Shown here in pieces: positions 6,681-12,557 of a stretch of DNA of 12,606 bases (position 1 is the stretch's first letter; each line of letters starts with the position of its first letter). The stretch lies in NCBI GenBank assembly GCA_024275955.1, contig JAJRYD010000002.1, forward strand, positions 1 to 12,606. The letters are read 5' to 3'. The notes beneath the pieces were generated by a model that searched no databases, was not told the origin of the DNA, and was given only the letters and a program-made list of their open reading frames with translations. The translations under genes and the position numbers were made by a program. Source of the stretch: Nitrospirota bacterium. GTDB taxonomy: Bacteria; Nitrospinota_A; UBA7883; JACRGQ01.

Positions 6681-8531
6681 ATGAAGTTTCATCTGTTAAA
6701 AGTTTTTAGCGCAGTCGTGCTTGTCGCTTTCGCCGCTGTTTCTGCCGGAGCGGAAAATCTATCCGGCGGCTCTCCCTTGCAGTCTGTTCCTTCCGGCTCT
6801 TCTTTGGGCGCTTCCGTCTTCAAGTCTCTCTCGTCAGAAGATATAACAGACATAGAACCTGCTGATGCCTCGATAATACTTTCAAGCACCAAGTTCGAAG
6901 CGGGAAAAAGCTATCCCGTAATTTTAAAAATTGATATTAACGGCAAGTACCATATAAACTCCAACCAGCCGGCCAACCCTTCGCTAATACCTACAAATGT
7001 AACATTTACCGTTTCCGATGAATCGGTTACGATAGGACGCGTCATCTACCCAAAGCCGGAACTAAAGAAATTTAGTTTTTCAAAAGAGAAGCTTTCTGTT
7101 TATGAAGGAGCAGTTCTTATCCAGACGTCGCTTACCTTCAACGAGGTGTTTTCGGACAGTCTGGAGCTTAAAGCTGTTTTCGACTATCAGGCATGCACAG
7201 ACACAATATGCCTTTTGCCGAAACAGGTAGAGCTAAAAGCAAAACTTATAATCGGCACTGGCGGTGAAGCTATAAACGACGAAATTTTCGCGCAGGCGAA
7301 AACCGACAGCGCGCAAAGCTCTCCCTTCGAATCGGCAAGCGGTTTTGGGCTTGTGCTTCTTGTCTTTTTAGGCGGACTCGCACTTAACCTCACCCCTTGC
7401 ATCTACCCTATAATACCTGTCACTGTCGGCTTCTTTGGTTCTGCTTCTGGAAGGTCTAGGGGCCAGACGGTTTCGCACGCGGCAGTCTACATACTCGGCA
7501 TGGCGGTCATGTATTCGGCGCTTGGCACGGTAGCGGCCCTCACCGGCTCATTTTTTGGCGAGCTTACGCAAAGCAGTTTTGTCATACTGCTTCTGGTCGG
7601 CATCATGCTGGCGCTTTCCCTTTCGATGTTCGGTTTTTATGATATCAAGGTTCCTGTCGCTCTTTTACAGCTAAGCTCCAAATCGTTCAGCGGACTTTTT
7701 GGCACTTTTTTTATGGGCATTACGGTAGGCATTATCGCCGCGCCCTGCATAGGCCCTTTTGTTGTCGGGCTACTTACCTTTGTCGGCGAAAGGCAGGACC
7801 CGCTTCTCGGTTTTGTCCTTTTCTTTGTGCTTTCGATAGGCCTTGGCATACCGCTACTTTTCCTCGCGGTTTTCAGCGGAGGGATACAAAACCTGCCGAA
7901 AGCTGGAATATGGATGGAATGGGTTCGGAAAGTTTTTGGAGTGGTACTGCTAGGGATGGCTCTTTACTTCGCCTCCCCGCTTATACCGCCCGACATGCAG
8001 GGGACTCTTATCTTTCTGCTTGCTCTTGGAGGCGCGGCATACCTTATAAGGGCCGGTAGCGGCATAGCAGGCGGCATGGTTTTTAAAATTCTCAGAACCG
8101 CTATACCGCTCGCGATAATAGGCATAGCGATACTGTTTACTTTAATGGAGTCGAAGCAAAAGGAGGGGCTTCATTTTACGGAATATTCAAAACCGTTTTT
8201 CGAACAATCTATCGCAAGCGGAAAACCGACAATCTTTTATTTCACCGCCGACTGGTGCGTACCATGCCGAGAGCTTAAAATTTTTACTTTCACCGATAAA
8301 AAGGTTTTGGCAATGGCTGGAAGTTTTACCGCGATAAAGGCAGACTACACCAGAGTAGACAAAAAGAAAGATTTCCTTAAAAAAGAGTTTGGCGTGAAAG
8401 GTGTGCCTACCGTTATCTTCTTTGATAAAAATGGAAACGAGAAAACCCGCTTTACAGGTTTTGTAAACGCCGACGAATTTTTAAAACATCTCGCTTTAGT
8501 CGGTCTCTCGCCAGCTATAGGCGTTGAGTAG
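6681..8531 (+). CDS. dsbD: Thiol:disulfide interchange protein DsbD
   Basis: Inner-membrane reductant carrier that passes electrons from cytoplasmic thioredoxin to periplasmic Dsb and cytochrome c maturation partners. The 616 residues show all three DsbD parts: signal peptide (1 to about 24) and a periplasmic N-terminal domain with the cysteine pair ACTDTIC (Cys172 and Cys177); a multi-helix membrane domain (about 222-487) with the two redox prolines-cysteines LNLTPCIYP (Cys240) and IAAPCIGP (Cys356); and a C-terminal thioredoxin domain with WCVPC (Cys526 and Cys529) and the cis-Pro loop GVPT (Pro576). The N-terminal pair is C-x4-C rather than the C-x5-C of E. coli. No Shine-Dalgarno is evident before the ATG at 6681, but the signal peptide supports that start. 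A terminator follows the stop, so the gene is probably transcribed alone. Confidence 0.95.
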   Translation: MKFHLLKVFSAVVLVAFAAVSAGAENLSGGSPLQSVPSGSSLGASVFKSLSSEDITDIEPADASIILSSTKFEAGKSYPVILKIDINGKYHINSNQPANPSLIPTNVTFTVSDESVTIGRVIYPKPELKKFSFSKEKLSVYEGAVLIQTSLTFNEVFSDSLELKAVFDYQACTDTICLLPKQVELKAKLIIGTGGEAINDEIFAQAKTDSAQSSPFESASGFGLVLLVFLGGLALNLTPCIYPIIPVTVGFFGSASGRSRGQTVSHAAVYILGMAVMYSALGTVAALTGSFFGELTQSSFVILLLVGIMLALSLSMFGFYDIKVPVALLQLSSKSFSGLFGTFFMGITVGIIAAPCIGPFVVGLLTFVGERQDPLLGFVLFFVLSIGLGIPLLFLAVFSGGIQNLPKAGIWMEWVRKVFGVVLLGMALYFASPLIPPDMQGTLIFLLALGGAAYLIRAGSGIAGGMVFKILRTAIPLAIIGIAILFTLMESKQKEGLHFTEYSKPFFEQSIASGKPTIFYFTADWCVPCRELKIFTFTDKKVLAMAGSFTAIKADYTRVDKKKDFLKKEFGVKGVPTVIFFDKNGNEKTRFTGFVNADEFLKHLALVGLSPAIGVE

Positions 8532-8571
8532 GCTTTTAAAAAAGTTTCCCGGCCGTCTTTTCTAAGGCTGG

Positions 8572-8604
8572 GCCTTACTCCGTATTTGGGGTAGGCTCGT
8601 TTTT
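8572..8604 (+). terminator. Rho-independent terminator after dsbD
   Basis: GCC(T)TACTCC pairs with GGGGTAGGC around GTATTT, with one bulged T and one G-U pair. A run of five T (8600-8604) follows. It separates dsbD from the heat-shock operon promoter, which begins 12 bases later. Confidence 0.65.
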
Positions 8605-8615
8605 GGATAGCGGCC

Positions 8616-8644
8616 TTGACATTCACTTAGTAAGATTTTATCTT
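8616..8644 (+). promoter_or_regulatory. Housekeeping-type promoter of the small heat-shock operon
   Basis: TTGACA (8616-8621, perfect -35), a 17-base spacer, then TATCTT (8639-8644, -10). Transcription would begin near 8651 and give a leader of about 150 bases before the first small heat-shock gene. It is not a match to the sigma-32 consensus. Confidence 0.65.
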
Positions 8645-8646
8645 AC
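8630..8646. promoter_or_regulatory. Palindromic operator candidate over the -10 box
   Basis: GTAAGAT-TTT-ATCTTAC is a perfect 7-bp inverted repeat with a 3-base centre. It covers the end of the spacer and all of the -10 hexamer of the heat-shock promoter, the classic place for a repressor to block RNA polymerase. The regulator is not in the window. Confidence 0.45.
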
Positions 8647-8691
8647 CTGGATAGGCTTTAGTTCAACCAGCAACAGATTGTTTTTCAATAT

Positions 8692-8799
8692 CTTTTCTCT
8701 CCAAAAGCTTGACAGACCAAAGGTGCGGTTTTATCTGAATACCAGAGCAGGAGAGCGAAACAAAAAGCTGAATAACCATTTTATAGAAGGAGGGAAAAG
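8692..8799 (+). promoter_or_regulatory. Putative RNA thermometer in the heat-shock operon leader
   Basis: CTTTTCTCTCC (8692-8702) can pair over 11 bp, with one U-G wobble, with GGAGGGAAAAG (8789-8799), which contains the Shine-Dalgarno of the first small heat-shock gene. The 86 bases between can form further short stems (for example AGCTT near 8707 with AAGCT near 8765). Heat-labile masking of the ribosome binding site is well known for small heat-shock genes. Here it is inferred from complementarity only. Confidence 0.45.
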
Positions 8800-8801
8800 C
8801 G

Positions 8802-9227
8802 ATGTTACTGCAAACCTTGACAGAAAGCGGCTTTTTCAATCCGTTCCATGAGATAGACGGACTTGAAAAAGAAATCCGCGGTATTTTTAACGGTCGTACT
8901 TTTGGGGGGCATTCGGAGCTTAACATTTACAAGTTCGGCGAAGATTCCGTGAAAGTAGTCGCCTTTCTTCCAGGCGTTGATGCGGAAAAACTCGATGTAA
9001 CGGTCGAGGGAGACCGATTGACCATCGCCGGTTCCTTCGCGGAAAAGGACGAAGGTTCCTGCCATCTTCGTGAAAGGAAATGTGGAGATTTTTCAAAAAT
9101 CGTTAAACTTCCCTTCAGGGCGAAGGCTGAGGATATGACCGCCGGTTATGGCAAAGGTATCCTATCTATAACTGTAAACCGCGATGATGAAGATAAACCA
9201 AAAACTATAAAAGTAGATGTCCAGTAA
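8802..9227 (+). CDS. Small heat-shock protein (Hsp20/alpha-crystallin family), first of two
   Basis: 141 residues. ATP-independent cytoplasmic chaperone that binds unfolding proteins and forms large oligomers. Layout: short N-terminal arm (1 to about 38) with FNPFHEIDGLEKEIRGIF; alpha-crystallin domain (about 39-128) with VKVVAFLPGVDAEKLDVTVEG and DRLTIAG; the conserved FRAKAEDMTAGYGKGILSITV end with its G-I-L motif (119-121); and a C-terminal tail carrying the I-x-V anchor (IKV, 136-138). The start ATG has a strong AAGGAGG site 8 bases upstream. The gene forms an operon with the next one, 13 bases apart. A strong promoter with a palindrome, plus a leader that can mask the ribosome binding site, suggests dual transcriptional and translational control. 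Confidence 0.93.
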   Translation: MLLQTLTESGFFNPFHEIDGLEKEIRGIFNGRTFGGHSELNIYKFGEDSVKVVAFLPGVDAEKLDVTVEGDRLTIAGSFAEKDEGSCHLRERKCGDFSKIVKLPFRAKAEDMTAGYGKGILSITVNRDDEDKPKTIKVDVQ

Positions 9228-9240
9228 GGAGATGATGAAA

Positions 9241-9627
9241 ATGAGTGTACTCGAAAAAGTAAAAACCGATGAGCTTGAAAAAAGCGGCGTAGTGGAAGAG
9301 TGCCTGATTCCCGATGTCGATATTCTCGAAAGGGACAACTCGTGGCTCTTGATAGCAAATATTCCCGGCGCGGATAACGGATCGACCGAAGTTTCTCTGG
9401 ATAACGACCTTCTTGCCATAAGGGCAACGCTCAGGAATGAACTGCCGGAAGGCTATACCGCCTGCTATACCGAAAATAAGGTGAATAGATACAGCAGAAG
9501 TTTTAGACTGCCTGACGGAGTGGACCGCGATGGCATTGCCGCCTTGCTGAAGGACGGCGTGCTTCGGGTGACACTTCCAAAAGCGAAGGAAGCTTTGCCA
9601 AGAAAGATTAAAGTAAACTCTAACTAG
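9241..9627 (+). CDS. Small heat-shock protein (Hsp20/alpha-crystallin family), second of two
   Basis: 128 residues from the ATG at 9241, chosen because AAGGAG (9226-9231), overlapping the stop of the first gene, sits 9 bases upstream; an in-frame ATG at 9217 has no such site. The alpha-crystallin domain spans about 21-113: IPDVDILERDNSWLLIANIPG, LLAIRATL, then YSRSFRLPDGVDRDGIAALL and the end motif KDGVLRVTLPKAK (104-116). The tail carries an I-x-V-like KIKV (122-125). It is only distantly similar to the first protein, which suggests an old pair with different roles (as with class A/B or IbpA/IbpB-type partners) rather than a recent duplication. Probably co-transcribed and possibly co-assembled with the first protein; two hairpins follow the stop. 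Confidence 0.92.
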   Translation: MSVLEKVKTDELEKSGVVEECLIPDVDILERDNSWLLIANIPGADNGSTEVSLDNDLLAIRATLRNELPEGYTACYTENKVNRYSRSFRLPDGVDRDGIAALLKDGVLRVTLPKAKEALPRKIKVNSN

Positions 9628-9684
9628 GTATCAGCCTCCACGATACCCTCGGGGCGGCCATTACCCCCGATGATGGTCGCCCCG
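9627..9684 (+). terminator. Two hairpins after the heat-shock operon
   Basis: GGTATC (9627-9632) pairs with GATACC (9642-9647). Then a GC-rich 12-bp stem, CGGGGCGGCCAT (9650-9661) with ATGGTCGCCCCG (9673-9684) and one G-U pair, closes an 11-base loop. There is no T run, so termination may be factor-assisted, or the stem may protect the mRNA 3' end. Confidence 0.5.
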
Positions 9685-10480
9685 CTTAGTAAGCATAATC
9701 AGCGTAATTTACTAATTCATACTACTTAGTCGTCCCTGATAAAGTTGTTTCATGCTACAAATAAAGGTGAATATCGGTTTTTAACCCTTTGGAAATCGCA
9801 AGAAAAATGAAGAAGTAATGAAAAAGATGGTTATTTAACTTAAGGTTATTTACAAAAACCTCCTCCTTAGCGAAGCGGAAGGAGGGGTCGCCCGAAGGGC
9901 GGGGGGGGGCTTATTAGTAACCCTTCCGGCGTTCGACAGGCTTGCGCTGCCTTCCCTTTTTAAAAAGGGAAAGATTTTTATAATCGTTTAAACAATAAAC
10001 AACTTTTTCAGGTTCGACTAATGTAATTCATTTTGGCATACTCGCACGTGTCCCGCCTATCTTAAAATTTAATCAAAGACGATGGAAACTTCTGATTTGT
10101 TGAAAGTAGGTTGGAATCTCGTTTTGCTCGCCATGCCTCAATAATATTCTGCTATGGGGAGTCTGACAACCCCCTTTATGACTTAAGTTTGCAGCCTATA
10201 AAATCAATTAGTTATAAAATCTATGTATTTAGCACCCCCCTTGGTTACAAGCAATGGGGGGCTTGGGAGTCGCAAAGGCGGTGGGACTGGCGCTCCATCC
10301 GCCTTTTTGCTCCTACCCTCACGCCACGCCATCGCCTCCAACCTCCGGCGGTGCAGTCGCTACGGCATCGTTTGTCGGCTTAGGCGTAAATCTTTTCCAG
10401 CAATCAGCGAACTTCCAAGCCTCCAAGATATAGAAAAAAATAGTTGTAATATTCGGGGGGGCGGGTAATATCTTTCTTAG
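9685..10480. other. Hairpin-rich intergenic DNA upstream of the DGR
   Basis: About 800 bases with no gene I can support. Contents: a GGTTATTTA direct pair (about 9824 and 9844); stems CCTCCTT/AAGGAGG (9862-9885) and CGCCC/GGGCG (9889-9901); a run of nine G (9901-9909); a 20-base perfect palindrome (9952-9971); a C6/G6 stem (10235-10261); and an imperfect long stem with AAAGGCGG (10274-10281) pairing with CCGCCTTT (10299-10306). Short open frames here have neither ribosome binding sites nor protein-like composition. Confidence 0.6.
9952..9971. repeat. Perfect 20-base palindrome
   Basis: TTCCCTTTTTAAAAAGGGAA is fully self-complementary. It may be a bidirectional terminator-like element or part of a repeat; there is no gene immediately beside it. 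Confidence 0.6.
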
Positions 10481-10486
10481 TATAAT
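10481..10486 (+). promoter_or_regulatory. Putative -10 box of the DGR target gene
   Basis: Perfect TATAAT. Transcription would start near 10493, giving a leader of about 39 bases before the ATG at 10532. No convincing -35 is seen at 17 bases; the upstream DNA is G-rich. Confidence 0.4.
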
Positions 10487-10531
10487 TTTGGGGTAGTTCA
10501 TTCATACCGATTTGCCTAAAGGGGGAAACTG

Positions 10532-11407
10532 ATGCAAAAGTATGGTTTTAAATATCTGGCGGTAATGCTGTTCGTTTCTATGTTTGCGCTATCTGCCTGC
10601 GGTAGTGGCGGCGGGTCAAGTTCATCAACGGCTGATACGACAGCCCCCACAACAACAGTAAGCCCAGCTGGTGGTACATACAGCAGTTCCCAAACGGTTA
10701 CCCTTACTGCTAGTGAAACGGCAACCATCTACTACACGACAGACGGCACTACGCCTACAACAGCTTCAACCGTTTACTCAAGCGCTATCAGCATTACAGC
10801 AGGCGCTACGCTTAAATGTTTTGCGGTGGATAGCGCTGGCAATAGCGGAAGCGTGCAAACTGATACATATGTTATAAGCGTGATGAAAGTCCCTGATACA
10901 GGGCAAACCACTTCTTACACAGCTACTTTTGGGGAGGATAGCGATTACACAATCAATGTCCCCTCCTATACCGACAATAGCGACTATACGATAACAGATA
11001 ATGTAACAGGTTTAATGTGGCAGAAGTGCAGCGTGGGACAGACTAACGATGCCTCATGCAGTGGTACAGCAACTACCTACAACTGGTACGAAGCGACAGG
11101 CACGGCAGATGCAACTTACAACGCAGGCGGTGCAACAGATGTATGCGGTTCACTGTCGCTTGCCGGCAATACAGATTGGAGACTGCCAAATCCGTTTGAA
11201 CTTATGCTAATTGTCGACAATGAAATATATAATCCTTCAATAAACAGTACATATTTTCCTGCTACCGTTTCGTCGTACTATTGGTCGGCTACTACCGGTG
11301 CAGGCAATACTTCCGATGCGTGGGGTGTGTATTTCGGCAATGGTTACGTCGGCTACGGCAATGGGGCAAGCCCCAGCTATGTCCGGTGCGTTCGTCTCGG
11401 ACAGTGA
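10532..11407 (+). CDS. DGR target: variable lipoprotein with chitobiase-like and Lcl (DUF1566) domains
   Basis: 291 residues. The signal peptide ends in the lipobox LSAC (Cys23), so the mature protein is lipid-anchored; Gly24 rather than Asp after the cysteine favours outer-membrane sorting. A Ser/Gly linker leads to a domain like the C-terminal domain of chitobiase (about 37-115: APTTTVSPAGGTYSSSQTVT, IYYTTDGTTPTT, FAVDSAGNSG). The C-terminal Lcl/DUF1566 domain (about 119-291) has DNVTGLMWQKC, DWRLPNPFEL and SSYYWSATT, ending YVRCVRLGQ. The last 46 codons are the variable region: 17 codons differ from the template repeat, mostly Asn in the template becoming Gly, Tyr, Ser, Asp or Pro. The domain is a C-type-lectin-like fold used by known DGR targets to display a variable surface. 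The start has AAAGGGGG 7 bases upstream. The partner bound is unknown. Confidence 0.92.
   Translation: MQKYGFKYLAVMLFVSMFALSACGSGGGSSSSTADTTAPTTTVSPAGGTYSSSQTVTLTASETATIYYTTDGTTPTTASTVYSSAISITAGATLKCFAVDSAGNSGSVQTDTYVISVMKVPDTGQTTSYTATFGEDSDYTINVPSYTDNSDYTITDNVTGLMWQKCSVGQTNDASCSGTATTYNWYEATGTADATYNAGGATDVCGSLSLAGNTDWRLPNPFELMLIVDNEIYNPSINSTYFPATVSSYYWSATTGAGNTSDAWGVYFGNGYVGYGNGASPSYVRCVRLGQ
11266..11407 (+). repeat. DGR variable region (VR)
   Basis: Ends exactly at the target stop codon. It aligns without gaps to 11971-12112 at an offset of 705 bases. Within 11268-11407 there are 25 differences, all where the template has A: 18 to G, 4 to T, 3 to C. Two more A differences sit at the extreme left edge (11266-11267). 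All 92 non-A positions are identical. The conserved 3' end (about 11378-11401) would be the initiation-of-mutagenic-homing segment. Confidence 0.95.
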
Positions 11408-11456
11408 GTCGGTTATTTGATTATTTGGTTTTTTCGGAAATTTTTTTTGGAATTTG

Positions 11457-11828
11457 ATGGCATATTATGAAAACTTACCGATATATAAAAAAGCATTTGA
11501 GCTTATTGTTTGTGTTGAAAACGCTGTCCGTAATTTTTCCAGATACCATAAATATTCTATCGGCACAGATATGAGGCATTTATCAAGAAATCTTGTTTTT
11601 CTAATAATACAAGCTAATTCAAGGCAAGAAAAAGTTTGCTTGCTTACGGAGTTGAGGGATAGGAGTGAAGAGATGAAAATAATGGTAATGGTTGGAAAGG
11701 AGATAAAGGCATTTAATAGTTTTAAGCAGTTTGAAAATGTGGCAAATCTTGCCGTAGAAATTAGTAAACAGAGCGAGGGGTGGCTTGGAAGCCAGCGTAA
11801 GCAACAGCCGGAATTGCCAAATGTGTAA
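11457..11828 (+). CDS. avd: Avd-type accessory protein of the DGR
   Basis: 123 residues from the ATG at 11457 (a TTG lies one codon earlier). All-helical four-helix-bundle protein of the Avd / 23S-rRNA-intervening-sequence family. In studied DGRs it forms a basic pentamer that binds the RT and the template RNA and is needed for cDNA synthesis. Family features seen: the start MAYYENLPIYKKAFELIV, then RNFSRYHKYSIGTDMR and the LSRNLVFLIIQANS helix, and LTELRDRSEEMKIMV, with an Arg/Lys-rich surface throughout. Only a weak TTGGAA precedes the start. It sits 49 bases after the target gene and 142 bases before the template repeat, the usual DGR order. No rRNA is nearby, so an rRNA-intervening role is unlikely. 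Confidence 0.9.
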   Translation: MAYYENLPIYKKAFELIVCVENAVRNFSRYHKYSIGTDMRHLSRNLVFLIIQANSRQEKVCLLTELRDRSEEMKIMVMVGKEIKAFNSFKQFENVANLAVEISKQSEGWLGSQRKQQPELPNV

Positions 11829-11857
11829 AGCAGCGGCAAGCGAGCCAAAGATCACTG

Positions 11858-11955
11858 TGCGCCTGCCCCGCCATGTTTGTGCTTTTGCGCCTGCATGGCA
11901 TTATCATTCGTTAAGTCGTACCGCTAAGGATCGGTTTATCGTGGCAATATTTGCC
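11858..11955 (+). ncRNA. Structured 5' segment of the DGR template RNA (putative)
   Basis: Between avd and the TR. GCCATG (11870-11875) pairs with CATGGC (11894-11899). Inside it GTGC (11879-11882) pairs with GCGC (11887-11890, one G-U) around TTTT, with 3-base internal loops on each side. A second hairpin, GGCAA-TAT-TTGCC, lies at 11943-11955. TGCGCCTGC is repeated at 11858-11866 and 11886-11894. In known DGRs the RNA upstream of the TR binds Avd/RT; that this segment does so is inferred. Confidence 0.4.
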
Positions 11956-11970
11956 GTAAAGTGGGCGGGT

Positions 11971-12112
11971 AATTTCGTCGAACTATTGGTCGGCTACTAC
12001 CAATGCAAACAATACTTCCAATGCGTGGAATGTGAATTTCAACAATGGTAACGTCAACAACAACAATAAGACAAACAACAACTATGTCCGGTGCGTTCGT
12101 CTCGGAAAGTGA
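11971..12112 (+). repeat. DGR template repeat (TR)
   Basis: The non-varying donor copy, rich in AAC/AAT codons when read in the frame of the target gene (the VR-frame translation contains runs such as NNNNKTNNN). It is copied into A-mutated cDNA that replaces the VR. About 48 adenines lie in the 140-base core by hand count, of which 25 are changed in the present VR. Its 3' end overlaps the predicted start of the RT gene. Confidence 0.95.
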
Positions 12113-12503
12113 TTATAGCGGTCTGTTTTCTTTTGCTTCTCTTTTTGACGCATACATGGCGTGCAGAAAGAGAAAACGGAATACGACCAATGCGTTGAGG
12201 TTTGAAATTAATGTTCTCGACAACATTTTTTCTCTTAGCGATGAGCTTATTAAAGGCGAGTACAAGCCATCCCGCTCTGTCTGCTTTGTAACCGGCAAGC
12301 CGAAACTAAGAGAAATATTTGCCGCAGATTTTAGAGATAGGGTTGTACACCATCTCCTCGTTTCAAAGATGGAGGAGGTGTATGAGCCTAAATTTATATA
12401 CGATTCCTATGCCTGCAGAAAAGAGAAGGGAACCCACGCCGCTGTCAGCCGGTTAAAATATTTTATGGAAATTGTCCTAAAGTTAGTTGAAATTAAGGTA
12501 TGA
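12084..12503 (+). CDS. DGR reverse transcriptase, truncated N-terminal fragment
   Basis: Retron/group-II-intron-like RT that copies the template RNA with errors at A. From the ATG at 12084 the 139 residues contain SFASLFDAYMACRKRKR, LIKGEYKPSR, PKLREIFAADFRDRVVHHLL (73-92) and FIYDSYACRKEKGTHAAV (104-121), which cover the first RT motifs. Full DGR RTs are over twice this length. The catalytic YxDD motif and the late LGxxxSQ-type motif are absent. After Met128 the sequence no longer looks like RT and stops 11 codons on, in what appears to be inserted DNA. No Shine-Dalgarno is seen. An earlier in-frame ATG at 12045 would translate the template repeat itself (MVTSTTTIRQ) and is less likely. As it stands the protein should be inactive. 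Confidence 0.8.
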   Translation: MSGAFVSESDYSGLFSFASLFDAYMACRKRKRNTTNALRFEINVLDNIFSLSDELIKGEYKPSRSVCFVTGKPKLREIFAADFRDRVVHHLLVSKMEEVYEPKFIYDSYACRKEKGTHAAVSRLKYFMEIVLKLVEIKV

Positions 12504-12555
12504 CCTCACCTGCTAAGATATGTTTGAGAAAGAACAAAAAATAGCAAGGAGGTCA
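12501..12555 (+). promoter_or_regulatory. Inverted repeat that can mask the next gene's ribosome binding site
   Basis: TGACCTC (12501-12507) is the exact reverse complement of GAGGTCA (12549-12555), which contains the GGAGGT ribosome binding site of the gene at 12558. Transcripts running in from the RT gene would carry both arms; a transcript started inside the 41-base loop would not. Confidence 0.45.
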
Positions 12556-12557
12556 AC

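Noticed and set aside
8603-8851. 82-codon frame upstream of the first small heat-shock gene
   Set aside because: It starts before the promoter, overlaps the heat-shock gene out of frame and lacks a ribosome binding site.
9862-10306. CRISPR array
   Set aside because: The repeats are unrelated hairpins of different sequence; there is no regular repeat-spacer pattern.
11457-11828. avd as a 23S rRNA intervening-sequence gene
   Set aside because: Same fold family, but there is no rRNA in the window and the gene sits between DGR target and template.
11785-12051. 88-codon plus-strand frame over the end of avd and into the TR
   Set aside because: It overlaps avd and the TR out of frame, has no ribosome binding site and a composition unlike a protein.
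12045-12083. Earlier ATG for the RT gene at 12045
   Set aside because: The added residues are just the template repeat read in another frame (Thr-rich), and RT relatives do not begin this way. I prefer 12084, though neither start has a good ribosome binding site.
11973-12112. TR as a simple AAC microsatellite
   Set aside because: Only part is AAC-rich, and it aligns base for base with the target gene end, with differences only at A.
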